NCBI GenBank assembly: GCA_020639155.1
Contig: JACKHF010000001.1
Location: forward strand, 2,046,001 to 2,110,000
Direction of reading: 5' to 3'
Length of the DNA: 64,000 bases
Source: Phycisphaeraceae bacterium
Lineage (GTDB): Bacteria > Planctomycetota > Phycisphaerae > Phycisphaerales > UBA1924
Positions 17,838 to 26,690 of the stretch are shown here, piece after piece (position 1 is the stretch's first letter; the number at the start of each line of letters is the position of its first letter). The notes beneath the pieces were generated by a model. The model worked only from the letters and a program-made list of their open reading frames with translations. It did not search any database and was not told the origin of the DNA. A program made the translations under genes and the position numbers.

Positions 17838-18293
17838 GTGACGGACGAAAGACACCCAATCCGGGATCAGCACGAGACGGATGTCCCACCCGAGATAGCT
17901 TCACAGGTGCGACAGGCGTTTGATGGGTATCACATCGCGCCAGCATCGCGTGTCGATGACGCGATCAAGCGTGCGCTTGCTCAGCCGCAGCAAACCCGAT
18001 GGAAGCTGCATCTGGCGGTCGGTCTCGCAGCAGCAGCCGGGCTGGCGCTTGCGTTCGTGCTCCCATCCATGTTGGGAAATCAGTCGCCGCAGGCCGGGTC
18101 TCGTGGTGCGAACGGTGTTGTGCAGGGTGATGTAGTTGCAACCGATGGCACGATCATCGACGCGTTCAAGCTCGCAATTCAGATTGAGCGTGGCGAATCC
18201 GGGTTGATGGATGTCACGGGCGATGGTGTTGTGGATTGTCAGGATGTTGATGCGCTGGCGATGAAGGCTGTGAAACTGGGAGGGCGCTCGTGA
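17838..18293 (+). CDS. Single-pass membrane protein with extracytoplasmic dockerin domain
   Basis: 151 residues from GTG 17838 (AAGG just upstream). Residues 1-55 are cytoplasmic and polar, ~56-77 form one transmembrane helix (LHLAVGLAAAAGLALAFVLP), and ~97-147 form a dockerin-type module: a first degenerate repeat (GDVVATDGTIIDAFKLA) and a second canonical calcium loop DVTGDGVVDCQD with Asp at positions 1, 5 and 12 followed by VDALAMKAV. Dockerins bind cohesin domains outside the cell. Placed right after an ECF sigma gene, the short cytoplasmic part could be an anti-sigma segment, but no zinc-finger anti-sigma motif is present. The stop overlaps the next ATG (TGATG). Confidence 0.8.
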   Translation: MTDERHPIRDQHETDVPPEIASQVRQAFDGYHIAPASRVDDAIKRALAQPQQTRWKLHLAVGLAAAAGLALAFVLPSMLGNQSPQAGSRGANGVVQGDVVATDGTIIDAFKLAIQIERGESGLMDVTGDGVVDCQDVDALAMKAVKLGGRS

Positions 18294-18799
18294 TGTCAGC
18301 CGTCCGAACAGTCATGGTGCTGCTGGCAAGCGTGATCGTGCTGATGTGCACCGCTGCGTTCACGTCCTCAGCGAAACCAGCTAAGAACGCATCGAATATG
18401 CCGGTGTTTCGTGCGTATGACGTGTATCTCGACACGGATAATCAACTGCTCGCTGCGTGGCAGATCGAGGTGTCGATTACCGGTGAAAATGAATCTGTGC
18501 AAGCGACGCTTGTCGGCGTTGAGGGTGGCGAGCACGAGGCGTTCGCAAAGCCTGCGTACTACGACCCTGCTGCATTGCATGAGAATCAGATCGCAGAGCG
18601 CATTGTGCTTGCAGCATTCAGCACGAATGAGCGGAGCAATCTGCCATCGGGCCATACGCGTGTTGCCCGCCTGCACGTGATGCTTGATGACAACGAAACA
18701 TATACACCCAATGCAACACTGATTGTCAGCGCAACAACGGATGCGCAGCCGATCAACGCACAGATCGAGATTGTCCCTGCGAATGGAGGAACAGAATGA
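18293..18799 (+). CDS. Secreted beta-sandwich protein, possibly cohesin-like
   Basis: 168 residues; ATG 18293 overlaps the dockerin gene's stop and has GGGAGGG upstream. Signal peptide ~1-27 (TVMVLLASVIVLMCTAAF). The mature part looks all-beta: YDVYLDTDNQLLAAWQIEVS, then VGVEGGEHEAFAKPAYYDP, LAAFSTNE and TRVARLHVMLDD. Alternating hydrophobic strands, a paired short loop (DNQL) and a late strand with RVARLHV recall cohesin/carbohydrate-binding-like sandwiches, but I cannot prove the fold. The overlap on both sides with the dockerin and VIT/VWA genes suggests they act together at the cell envelope. Family unknown. Confidence 0.75.
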   Translation: MSAVRTVMVLLASVIVLMCTAAFTSSAKPAKNASNMPVFRAYDVYLDTDNQLLAAWQIEVSITGENESVQATLVGVEGGEHEAFAKPAYYDPAALHENQIAERIVLAAFSTNERSNLPSGHTRVARLHVMLDDNETYTPNATLIVSATTDAQPINAQIEIVPANGGTE

Positions 18800-20955
18800 A
18801 GAATCGCTTCGTTACCTTGTGCTGTGCGTTCCTTGGCTTGTGCGCGCTGGGTGTACTCACAAACTGCGGCAACACTTCGTATCAATCGAATGGTGGCTAC
18901 ACCACCCACGCTCAATCTGATGCGTCAGTTCGCAATGGATTCACACTGATGGAGAAAGCGCCTCCGAGCAAGCCCGGCTCTATCTTTGCAGCGACGATAG
19001 GGCAAACGATCTCTGTCTCTGCAGACGAGGAGATCTGGGTGATCCAGCGTCCTGTGATTGATCCGAACAGCTCACAGGACGATACGCCCGGTTGCGGCTC
19101 AATGATGTGCATCGTGAACACCAACACGACGAACGAAATAGTTGAAGTGCCCGTGCCACTCAAGCACACGAGTGTGTCGGCAAACGTGACAGGCTGGATC
19201 GCGAGCGTCGATGTCACGCAGCAGTTCCACAATCCGTTCGATGAGACCATCGAAGCGGTCTACCTGTTCCCGCTTCCGGTCAGCGCGGCGATCAACGAGT
19301 TTGTGATGACCATCGGCGATCGACACATCCGCGGGATCATCCGCGAGCGCGAGGAAGCAGAGCAGGTCTACGAAGCAGCAAAGGCAGCCGGGCACACCGC
19401 GTCATTGCTCAATCAGCAGCGACCCAACATCTTCGAGCAGAAGGTCGCGAATATCGAGCCGGGCAAGCAGATCGATATCGATATCACGTATTTCCACACG
19501 CTCACATGGTCCGACGGATGGTTCGAGTTTGTCTTCCCGATGGTGGTGGGGCCTCGATTCAATCCGCCTGGGTTTACCGATGGGATCGGTGCGGTGGCGC
19601 GCGGAAGCACCGGGTCGTCACAGAAAAACACGATCGAGTATCTCAGGCCCAACGAACGCAGCGGGCACGATATCAACGTGAGCGTGTCGATCGACGCGGG
19701 CGTATCCATCGAGACAATCGAGTCACTCTCGCACGTGATCCGTGTCAAGCACGATCAGAATAGACCAGAGCACGCTGCTATCGAGCTTTCTGAGAACGAT
19801 CGCGTCCCGAACAAGGACTTTGTGCTTCGGTATAAGGTTGCGGGCGATGCGATCAAGTCTGTGCTGCTTGCCCAGCAGGATAACGACGGGCAGGGTGGGT
19901 ACTTCATGCTGATGCTCGTGCCGCCGGACTCATTGCGGGGGCTTGAGCGTGCGCCAGTCGAGATGGTGTTCGTGCTCGATTCGTCGGGCAGCATGCAGGG
20001 CGCTCCGATCGAGCAGGCACGACGTGCGATCAATCGCGGATTGATGCTGCTTGAGCCGAGTGACGCGTTCCAGATCGTGAACTTTTCTGATACAGCATCA
20101 CCATTCGGGCCGCGATCTCTTGATGCATCCGCTGAAAACATCAAACTGGGTCAACAGCACATAAGCAACGTGACATCGGGTGGTGGGACCATGATGATGA
20201 ACGGCATCAAGACAGCGCTCGGGTTCCCGAGTGATCCGCAGCGTCTGCGATTCGTCACGTTTCTGACAGATGGATTTATCGGCAACGAGCAACAGGTGAT
20301 GCGCGCAGTGCACGATCAACTTGGGCCAGCACGGGTGTTCTCGTTCGGCGTGGGGCAGGCGCCAAACCGGTTCCTGATGGAGGGGATGGCGCGTGCTGGT
20401 CGCGGCGCGGTGGCGTATCTCTCGCTCGACGATTCGTCCAATCGAGTCATGGACACGTTCTTCGAGGCGATCAGCCATCCCGCGCTGACCGACGTGCAGG
20501 CGTACTACTCGCCCGGTGCGCAGGTGCGCGAGGTCTATCCGCAGAACATCCCGGATCTCTTCGTGGGCAGGCCCGTCATTCTCACCGGCAGATACGACGG
20601 CACGATTGAGAACTCGGTCACGATCACCGGTAAAACGGGGAATCAGAACGTGTCGCTCACAGTGCCTGTGCAGTCGTTCGATGAAAATGCATCGAATGGG
20701 AATACATCGGCGCTCTCGACGGTCTGGGCGCGCATGAAGATCGCTGACCTGATGCGCCAGATGTGGCTCTATGGCGAGGATACGTCGAACCAGGTGCGCA
20801 TGACCGCGCTCACGCATGGACTGATGAGCGAGTTCACATCGTACGTTGCAGTCGATTCGCTCTCGCAGACCGAGGGAACTGCAAAGACAGTCAATGTACC
20901 CGTGCTCGTGCCCGATGGCACAACCTTTGAAACGACAGTTGGGCAAGGTGGATAA
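18796..20955 (+). CDS. VIT and VWA domain protein, probable lipoprotein
   Basis: 719 residues; ATG 18796 with GGAGGAACAG upstream, overlapping the previous stop by 4 bp. N-terminus has a hydrophobic signal segment ending in LTNC at ~24, a weak lipobox. Residues ~118-245 form a VIT domain (VTQQFHNPFDETIEAVYLFP, then REREEAEQVYEAAKAAG). Residues ~388-560 form a von Willebrand A domain with an intact metal-ion site DSSGS, GGGT and FLTDG. The ~150 C-terminal residues are a beta-rich tail. VIT/VWA proteins (as in inter-alpha-trypsin inhibitor) bind proteins via the metal site. No sortase signal is visible. Confidence 0.93.
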   Translation: MKNRFVTLCCAFLGLCALGVLTNCGNTSYQSNGGYTTHAQSDASVRNGFTLMEKAPPSKPGSIFAATIGQTISVSADEEIWVIQRPVIDPNSSQDDTPGCGSMMCIVNTNTTNEIVEVPVPLKHTSVSANVTGWIASVDVTQQFHNPFDETIEAVYLFPLPVSAAINEFVMTIGDRHIRGIIREREEAEQVYEAAKAAGHTASLLNQQRPNIFEQKVANIEPGKQIDIDITYFHTLTWSDGWFEFVFPMVVGPRFNPPGFTDGIGAVARGSTGSSQKNTIEYLRPNERSGHDINVSVSIDAGVSIETIESLSHVIRVKHDQNRPEHAAIELSENDRVPNKDFVLRYKVAGDAIKSVLLAQQDNDGQGGYFMLMLVPPDSLRGLERAPVEMVFVLDSSGSMQGAPIEQARRAINRGLMLLEPSDAFQIVNFSDTASPFGPRSLDASAENIKLGQQHISNVTSGGGTMMMNGIKTALGFPSDPQRLRFVTFLTDGFIGNEQQVMRAVHDQLGPARVFSFGVGQAPNRFLMEGMARAGRGAVAYLSLDDSSNRVMDTFFEAISHPALTDVQAYYSPGAQVREVYPQNIPDLFVGRPVILTGRYDGTIENSVTITGKTGNQNVSLTVPVQSFDENASNGNTSALSTVWARMKIADLMRQMWLYGEDTSNQVRMTALTHGLMSEFTSYVAVDSLSQTEGTAKTVNVPVLVPDGTTFETTVGQGG

Positions 20956-20964
20956 ACACAGGCT

Positions 20965-21936
20965 CTACACGGATGTTTTCTTCACCCACTGTGGCCCGAG
21001 CTTTGGATCAAGCAGATGCGGCAGCATGTCGCGCATTGCCGCAAAGTGTGTTGGAAACAGGTACATCTCGTTCCCATCGCTGTAGACGCGAGGCGTCGCG
21101 TCGGGCAGGTCGTAGTACGGGATGCGCGCGTGCCGATGGTGTGTGCCGTGATGATCGACATGCATCTGCGAGAGTGATGCTGCTTTGCCGATTACGCCCT
21201 TGTACGAGACCGTTCGCGTCATCGACATGATGGTGTCGCCGTGCATCCCGAGATGCTCGGTGAACTTGCGCAGCGTCTGGAACATGCCCGTCAGCCACGC
21301 GGGGATCAGGAATCCGACAAGAAACTCTGGCCACCACCCTTGCTCGTGCGCAATCGTGATCGCGAGCGTCCACACCGTGATGATGAGCATCCACTCAAGC
21401 GTGATGCGCCGTCGTTGTGATGGCGGCACGATCGGCCACGAGCGCAGCGTACGAACTGAATAGAGCACGGTGGTAAACACGTAGCCAGCGATCAGTTCTG
21501 TCCATGCGTAGATGACGCGCACGAGGCGCGACGCACTCGGCGTGTTATATGGCCAGAACTCGGGATCGCGTTCGTTGCCGAGATGGGCGTGGTGTCTCGC
21601 GTGAACGTATCGGTAGACCGAGAGCGGGATGAGCGCGAGCGTGCCTATGGCAATGCCGTGGAGTTCATTGAGCAATCTGTGTTTTACGAGTGTGCCGTGA
21701 GCGGCTTCGTGCAGTCTCGCAAGCGCTGCGTGATTCAGCCAGACGATGGGTGACCAGAGCAGGATCGTGACAGGCCACAATCCAAGCTGCCATGTGAAGA
21801 TACTCAGAGCAGTACAGAGAAGCTGGACAACTGTGCCAATGGTCTGCCACGTGACACGCGGCTTGCGCGATAGAGGCGCAGTAGTTTCGGATGCGCTGGG
21901 AGATGGACTGGACGAGAAAGATGGCATCGCACTCAT
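20965..21936 (-). CDS. Membrane fatty acid desaturase family protein
   Basis: 323 residues. All three histidine boxes of the diiron desaturase/hydroxylase superfamily are visible: HEAAH, HARHHAHLG and HVDHHGTHHRH, spaced by hydrophobic stretches forming about four membrane helices (LLCTALSIFTWQLGLWP, TLEWMLIITVWTLAITIA). It would introduce a double bond or hydroxyl group into a lipid; the substrate (acyl chain or carotenoid) cannot be told. It converges on the VIT/VWA gene with a 9-bp gap and follows the DUF389 gene on the same strand with a short gap. Confidence 0.9.
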   Translation of the reverse strand: MSAMPSFSSSPSPSASETTAPLSRKPRVTWQTIGTVVQLLCTALSIFTWQLGLWPVTILLWSPIVWLNHAALARLHEAAHGTLVKHRLLNELHGIAIGTLALIPLSVYRYVHARHHAHLGNERDPEFWPYNTPSASRLVRVIYAWTELIAGYVFTTVLYSVRTLRSWPIVPPSQRRRITLEWMLIITVWTLAITIAHEQGWWPEFLVGFLIPAWLTGMFQTLRKFTEHLGMHGDTIMSMTRTVSYKGVIGKAASLSQMHVDHHGTHHRHARIPYYDLPDATPRVYSDGNEMYLFPTHFAAMRDMLPHLLDPKLGPQWVKKTSV

Positions 21937-21963
21937 TCTATTGTGAGTGTGCGTGCTGTGATT

Positions 21964-23796
21964 TCAGTTGGGCTCATCAGATTGTGATGCGGCAGCCTCA
22001 CGCAGGCTCAGTACGTGCGCGGGAGTTCGGTTGCCAAGCTGCTTGCGAATGATCTCCATCAGATCGCGTTCGAGCTCGGTATCAGCAGGGCCCGGCGACG
22101 CAAGCAGAATCTGGATTCCGAATCCGTCCTCGATCTCGGACTGTGCCATCATGATCAGCCGCACGTCGGGCGATCGCGCGACGCGATCCGTGATTGCTTT
22201 TCGCACTGCTGGCGGGAGTGGTCGAGCGTACGGCCGATGCACACCTTCGTGGAGTTGACTTTGCAGGTTACTGATCAGCACCGCTGTGACTGGGATCAAT
22301 CCGAGCGCAACGATCATCAGCACCGTCTGGACCCATCGCGGCACTTCGTCGCCACGCTTGGCTGCATTGAGACCAAAGAATCGGAACACGATCGCTGTTC
22401 CGACAACGATCGCGAACAGGTTGGTTGAGAACAGCACACCCGCGCCGAACGCAACGTTAAAATGCCCCTTGATGGTCGCGATCCCAACCGATGCCAGTGG
22501 CGGCACCAGCGCGACCGCGATTGCAACACCGACCAGTGTCCCCGCGAGCCCCGGGCGCGCCAGCGCAAACGCAGCAGCAACACCCGACAGCAGCGCAATG
22601 AAAAGATCAAACACGTTGGGTGAGCCGCGCGCAAGGATCTCTGCTGAGAGCTCCGACCACGGGCTTGTCAGGCCGATCGCGATCGACGCACCGAGCGCCG
22701 CGACGATCCCAACCACCATCGCCTTGACCGCGCGATTGAAGAGCTGGGGATTTCCCTGTACCAGAGACATACCGATTGCAACCAGTGGTGTCATGAGCGG
22801 AGCAACCAGCATCGCGCCAATGACCACAGCGGTCGACGACTGGATCAATCCGAGCGACGCGATCGATGCGCTGAGCACCATCATCACAACAAACTCTGTT
22901 GACAATCCACCCTTTGAATCCAGCAAGGCGTGGATGTCGCGTCTTTGTTCGCGCGAGAGCATCGGCGCGTGCTGTCGAAGGCGTTCGAGCGTGCGCTCGA
23001 TGCGTCCCGACCCCGCAGCGTGCGCTGCGCGCAGCACGCCGACAGCGAACGCTGTGTCCGGGCGCTCCTGACGCAGGTTCACCAGCTTGCTGATCATCTG
23101 GCTGATCTTCGGAGCGCTCTCCGCATTGAAAAGCACAAGGTCATTGGTTGCGATATGCTCAAACAGCGCCTTCTCCAGCGGCAACTTTGCCTCAATCTGC
23201 TTCAGAGACTCCTGCCGGTTCTTTGCCAGTTTGCTCTTCGCTCTTGCAAATACCCTGTTCGAGCGCGCCGGGTTCTTGACATCGGTGATTACTCGCACAC
23301 CAAGATCATCGCGCCCTACACACCGAGCAGCGTACTGGATAGCAAACGATCCGCCTCCGTCGATCTGCGGGATGAGAATCCGATCGGGTTCAGCGCACTG
23401 CCCGACATCGATCGCCAGCACATCCACAGGTGCAGCGCGGATCAACTTTCGCGTTGCAACGTGCGCACTCGACGACCGTTGATCAAGGTCCATGGGAAGA
23501 ACAAGCTGCTGAAGGTCAAACTCATTGATCGCGTCGAGCACCGCCCTGTGCAGTGCCGGGCCGCGACAGTCGTAGACCTCCGGCTTTGGCATGCCAGGCT
23601 TTTCCAGCGTAGATAATGTCGTAGCGATCAACTGGAGAAGATCGTTCTTGTTTGCGCTGACCTTGTCGAGGTGCGAGCTGGAATCCTTGCTGACGCATAC
23701 GACAACCAGCGCTTGTCCGCACGAGTTCGCAATGTCCGATGCCCACGAGATCGCGTCAAGCCCGAATGCTTCAATGATGACGAGTGCTGCCCGCAT
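21964..23796 (-). CDS. DUF389 membrane protein with N-terminal UspA-like domain
   Basis: 610 residues from ATG 23796; the open frame runs further upstream into the tlyA-like gene but that part is not protein-like. Residues 1-~150 look like a universal-stress-protein fold (RAALVIIEAFGLDAISWA, later VLAIDVG). From ~320 follows the DUF389 membrane core: MMVLSASIASLGLIQSSTAV, IGAMLVAPLMTPLVAIGMS, and further helices to ~560, then a cytoplasmic tail resembling a small regulatory domain. DUF389 proteins are membrane proteins of unknown function, some suspected transporters. The fused stress-protein domain suggests regulation by a ligand or nucleotide. Confidence 0.88.
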   Translation of the reverse strand: MRAALVIIEAFGLDAISWASDIANSCGQALVVVCVSKDSSSHLDKVSANKNDLLQLIATTLSTLEKPGMPKPEVYDCRGPALHRAVLDAINEFDLQQLVLPMDLDQRSSSAHVATRKLIRAAPVDVLAIDVGQCAEPDRILIPQIDGGGSFAIQYAARCVGRDDLGVRVITDVKNPARSNRVFARAKSKLAKNRQESLKQIEAKLPLEKALFEHIATNDLVLFNAESAPKISQMISKLVNLRQERPDTAFAVGVLRAAHAAGSGRIERTLERLRQHAPMLSREQRRDIHALLDSKGGLSTEFVVMMVLSASIASLGLIQSSTAVVIGAMLVAPLMTPLVAIGMSLVQGNPQLFNRAVKAMVVGIVAALGASIAIGLTSPWSELSAEILARGSPNVFDLFIALLSGVAAAFALARPGLAGTLVGVAIAVALVPPLASVGIATIKGHFNVAFGAGVLFSTNLFAIVVGTAIVFRFFGLNAAKRGDEVPRWVQTVLMIVALGLIPVTAVLISNLQSQLHEGVHRPYARPLPPAVRKAITDRVARSPDVRLIMMAQSEIEDGFGIQILLASPGPADTELERDLMEIIRKQLGNRTPAHVLSLREAAASQSDEPN

Positions 23797-24016
23797 GATG
23801 GTTATGGTATCACAGGTGCAGTACGTATGTATTCTGGTGTAGTGTGTGAGATTGCTTGCGCTGTGTAGCCTGCTGCGATAAAGCAGTATTACCCCAATGC
23901 CGAAATCACCAATGAGCCTCAAGCGATAGCCTGGGAACACTCTCATCTTACAGAACGCGCAACGTTGACCCTGTATTTGTACACTAAGCTCATCAGTAGG
24001 GTTTGTATGACTGGAT

Positions 24017-24032
24017 CCCCGCCTGCGCGGGG
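24017..24032. repeat. REP-like palindrome
   Basis: Perfect 6-bp stem CCCCGC/GCGGGG around CTGC, flanked by ACTGGAT on the left. The unit resembles short extragenic palindromes common in other bacteria that share a TGGAT-CCCGC core. It lies between the DUF389 start and the end of the tlyA-like gene and has no T run, so it is a repeat or a processing/attenuation site rather than a classic terminator. Other copies in this genome cannot be checked from here. Confidence 0.5.
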
Positions 24033-24070
24033 GGAGGTGATGATGACGATGGCTTCTTTGTGATTTCAGC

Positions 24071-24700
24071 TCAACTGCTGCATCGCACGAGCGCAAGATA
24101 CTCGATGTTTCCCGTGCCCTTGCGTTTCTTGCCTTGTCTTGCGCCACCGATCACGGGTGAGGGTGTAAGCCCGTCGCACATGTATCCCATCGATTCGAGC
24201 TGCTGAACAGTGTCGTGGGCGATGCGTTCAGCGACTTCAGGAGTCAGCACAATATCCGCATTGCGATCGTGTGTGTGTGCAGTGTGCTCGTAGTGGGGCT
24301 TGATGAGTGTGACGATGCAACCATCGGGTTTGAGCCACCTCGCCGCTGCTGGGATCGCGAGCTTCTGCACGGTCCAGCCGAGATCGATCACAACAAGATC
24401 GACCTGTTCGACAGGTTCTGTGTGCAGGGCGTTGGATCGTTCCATTACGACCACGCGATCGTCACTGCGGAGCTTCCATGCGAGTTGTCCGTAGGCTGTG
24501 TCGACCGAGTACACCTTTGCTGCACCACGCTGGAGCAGGCAGTCTGTGAACCCACCGGTAGAGCACCCGAGATCAGCGCATGTCATTCCGTGCGGGGTGA
24601 GTGCGAAGGTATCAAGCGCGTGCGCGAGCTTGAGTCCGCCTCTAGACACGAACGATTCGGACGATTGGTGCAGGTTTTCCTGGGATTCTGGCGTGCTCAC
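24071..24700 (-). CDS. TlyA-type rRNA methyltransferase without S4 domain
   Basis: 209 residues. FVSRGGLKLAHALDTF, LGCSTGGFTDCLLQRGAAKV, and AYGQLAWKLRSDDRVVV are hallmarks of the TlyA/FtsJ-like 2'-O-methyltransferase family (SAM site DLGCSTGG; KPH near IKPHYE). The usual ~60-residue N-terminal S4 RNA-binding domain is missing; only ~17 polar residues precede the catalytic fold. GTG 24700 overlaps the lpxI stop by 4 bp (GTGA) and is the likely start; GTG 24709 is the alternative. TlyA modifies 16S and 23S rRNA; without S4 the target here may differ. Confidence 0.88.
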   Translation of the reverse strand: MSTPESQENLHQSSESFVSRGGLKLAHALDTFALTPHGMTCADLGCSTGGFTDCLLQRGAAKVYSVDTAYGQLAWKLRSDDRVVVMERSNALHTEPVEQVDLVVIDLGWTVQKLAIPAAARWLKPDGCIVTLIKPHYEHTAHTHDRNADIVLTPEVAERIAHDTVQQLESMGYMCDGLTPSPVIGGARQGKKRKGTGNIEYLALVRCSS

Positions 24701-25602
24701 TGCTGCCACGTTGTCGATTCGACCTTGCCGACAGGAACGCCGACGATCGCGATTCCGAGTTCGTCAGCGCGGGCAATCATGCGCTCGCGATCGAGCATGA
24801 TGACATCGCCCGCTGCGAGTGCAAGACATCCTGCGCGATGCTTAGCCATGTTCTCGATGGTGGTCATGCCAACGGTGGGGACGTCGGAGCGCCGATCATG
24901 CCCGGAGCGGGCGCCCTTGCAGAGCGTCCAGCCCTTGGCCTTGCAGATGTCGCCCACACGCTCGATCATCCGATCGGTGCCCTCGACCGCTTCGACAGCG
25001 ATGACATCCTTCTCGCGGACAGCAATCGCCTGACCTATATCAAGACGCAGCGCTTCGGTGAGCATCGGCCATGCGAAGTCGATATCCGCGGCCTGCGCGG
25101 GTGTCGGCGCACGCTTGGTCATCACGCCGGAGCTTGAGAGCTGATCCTGAATTGGGAGCGTTGAGTCGAGCAGCTGGATTCCGTCCTTGTCGAGTTCGTC
25201 GGCGATAACCGCGAGAATGGCGTGCGAGCGCCGGTCATGCCGCAGGTGCTTGTACCAGTTCCGCACTGTTGTTACATCGGGTATGTTGCGGAACATCCTC
25301 AATGGGTCGTGCATGAGCTTTGCCTTGTCAACGCGGCCGACCATGATCGCGTGACGCACACCCTGCTTTCGTAACACTCTGCCCCATCTGCCCATCTTGA
25401 GCAGTCCGACTTCTTTAAACGTTGCGCACAACCCGGGGAGTTCCGGCTCGTACTGCCTTGCCAAACCCAGTCCGCACACCGGGTGCCCAAGCTCCCGCAA
25501 TCCTTCTGCAACAAGGATTGGGAGCCTGCCGCCACCTGCGATGAGGCCGATCGCCGTTGGCGGTGGCGGTGGATCGGGCAGGATGATGAGTGGACGAGGC
25601 AT
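24697..25602 (-). CDS. lpxI: LpxI-type UDP-2,3-diacylglucosamine pyrophosphatase
   Basis: 301 residues. LpxI hydrolyses UDP-2,3-diacylglucosamine to lipid X in lipid A synthesis, in bacteria lacking LpxH. Features: IGLIAGGGRLPILVAEGLRE at the N-terminus, VGRVDKAKLMHDPLR, and the C-terminal catalytic part with GTDRMIERVGD, KGARSGHDRRSDVPTVGM and the LALAAGDVIMLDRERMI segment. It implies an outer membrane with lipid A. The stop overlaps the start of the tlyA-like gene, so both are probably made from one transcript. Confidence 0.93.
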   Translation of the reverse strand: MPRPLIILPDPPPPPTAIGLIAGGGRLPILVAEGLRELGHPVCGLGLARQYEPELPGLCATFKEVGLLKMGRWGRVLRKQGVRHAIMVGRVDKAKLMHDPLRMFRNIPDVTTVRNWYKHLRHDRRSHAILAVIADELDKDGIQLLDSTLPIQDQLSSSGVMTKRAPTPAQAADIDFAWPMLTEALRLDIGQAIAVREKDVIAVEAVEGTDRMIERVGDICKAKGWTLCKGARSGHDRRSDVPTVGMTTIENMAKHRAGCLALAAGDVIMLDRERMIARADELGIAIVGVPVGKVESTTWQQ

Positions 25603-25799
25603 AACGGATTGGACTTACATCGGCAGGTCCGCACGTTTGGACCCTGAATCAGCCGCATCATATTCCAAACAAACTCCAATCGGAAGCGATCCGATTCCCT
25701 TGTCGTATTGGGATGCAGCAGAATCTGATCCGTTCCGGCCCGAGAACCATACATCAGGGTCGAATCTGTGGGCGTGGCTGATCCGATAGATCATTCAGT

Positions 25800-26048
25800 A
25801 TGACCAGTGATTGGCCACACTCCCAGATCGACATTGTCGAAGGTTGCAATGGTGCCGATGCACCCATGCAGCGTTCGACGTTGCCGTGGATTGGCGTGCA
25901 GTTCTCATGTACCGGCACCTACATTCGGGTCTACAAACGTCCCGATGCACAAACATATGTTGCGCGATGCCCAAACTGTGGGAAGTCCGTTCGATTTCGC
26001 GTTGGTCAGGGTGGTACGAGTTGTCGGCAGTTTGTGGTCCACTGCTGA
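25800..26048 (+). CDS. Small zinc-ribbon protein
   Basis: 82 residues from ATG 25800. The C-terminal half is the recognisable part: FSCTGTYIRVYKRPDAQTYV, then ARCPNCGKSVRFRVGQGGTS and RQFVVHC, with Cys pairs CPNC and lone Cys residues that could complete a zinc ribbon. From memory, similar short proteins with the CGK-RFRVG-GGT pattern occur across planctomycetes, without known function. Several overlapping frames exist here; this is the one with protein-like content. It starts a plus-strand group reaching to 29381. Confidence 0.75.
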   Translation: MTSDWPHSQIDIVEGCNGADAPMQRSTLPWIGVQFSCTGTYIRVYKRPDAQTYVARCPNCGKSVRFRVGQGGTSCRQFVVHC

Positions 26049-26084
26049 ATCGCACTTTGCGTGCTTGCGAACGTAGACTTGTCC

Positions 26085-26690
26085 GTGAGTAGAGCAGGCA
26101 CGAACCAGTCATTTCCAGTTCTCAAACCCACCGGAGTGTGCGCATCAACAGGTGCCATGATTCCGCCCGGCGATATGTACTACGCCGTGCTGGCAGAGTC
26201 CCCCGATAGCGATGAAAAAAATCCCTTTGTACGGCAGGACTATTCTCAGGCAGCATGGGATGATGGTGCACGACCCGAACCGCCGCTCACTGTCTTTGCG
26301 AGCTGGCGTACGGAGCGACGAGAACCCGGGGAGCACAGCGGTCTGCTGGTTGCTGACGGCGATGCGCTCGAACTTTTCATCGAACTGTGCGATGCGATGG
26401 ACCACGAGAGCACGCCCGATGCAGAGGATGAGGATGAACAGCATGCTGGCGCGATGACGAATGCGCTGCGATACGTGCTGGGACTTATGCTTTCACGTCG
26501 GCGTAAGCTGCGAATCCTGTCCACATCCAATGAGACGATGCGGTTGAAGGTGATGGTTAAGGACCACACCGAGTACGAACGAGAAATCGATCTTCCCACG
26601 CCGAAGCTGACAGCAGAGCAGATCGAGCGGGTGGCGATTCAGCTTGAGCCCGCGTTGCAGTCTGCAGCGTCGCAGGGGGAATCGCAATGA
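26085..26690 (+). CDS. Conserved hypothetical protein
   Basis: About 200 residues. The N-terminal part, LKPTGVCASTGAMIPPGDMYYAVL, looks like a small metal- or substrate-binding module (single conserved Cys-Ala-Ser-Thr-Gly), followed by a PFVRQDYSQAAWDDGAR segment, a Trp-Arg-Thr motif, an acidic middle and a helical part with MTNALRYVLGLMLSRRRKLR. I believe related proteins occur in other planctomycetes, unverified. The start is uncertain: GTG 26061, GTG 26085 or a later codon; none has a good ribosome site. The stop overlaps the next gene by 4 bp. Confidence 0.7.
   Translation: MSRAGTNQSFPVLKPTGVCASTGAMIPPGDMYYAVLAESPDSDEKNPFVRQDYSQAAWDDGARPEPPLTVFASWRTERREPGEHSGLLVADGDALELFIELCDAMDHESTPDAEDEDEQHAGAMTNALRYVLGLMLSRRRKLRILSTSNETMRLKVMVKDHTEYEREIDLPTPKLTAEQIERVAIQLEPALQSAASQGESQ

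Noticed and set aside
23797..24147. N-terminal extension of the DUF389 frame up to 24147
   Set aside because: Arg/His-rich, not protein-like, and it would run into the tlyA-like gene; ATG 23796 fits the stress-protein fold start.
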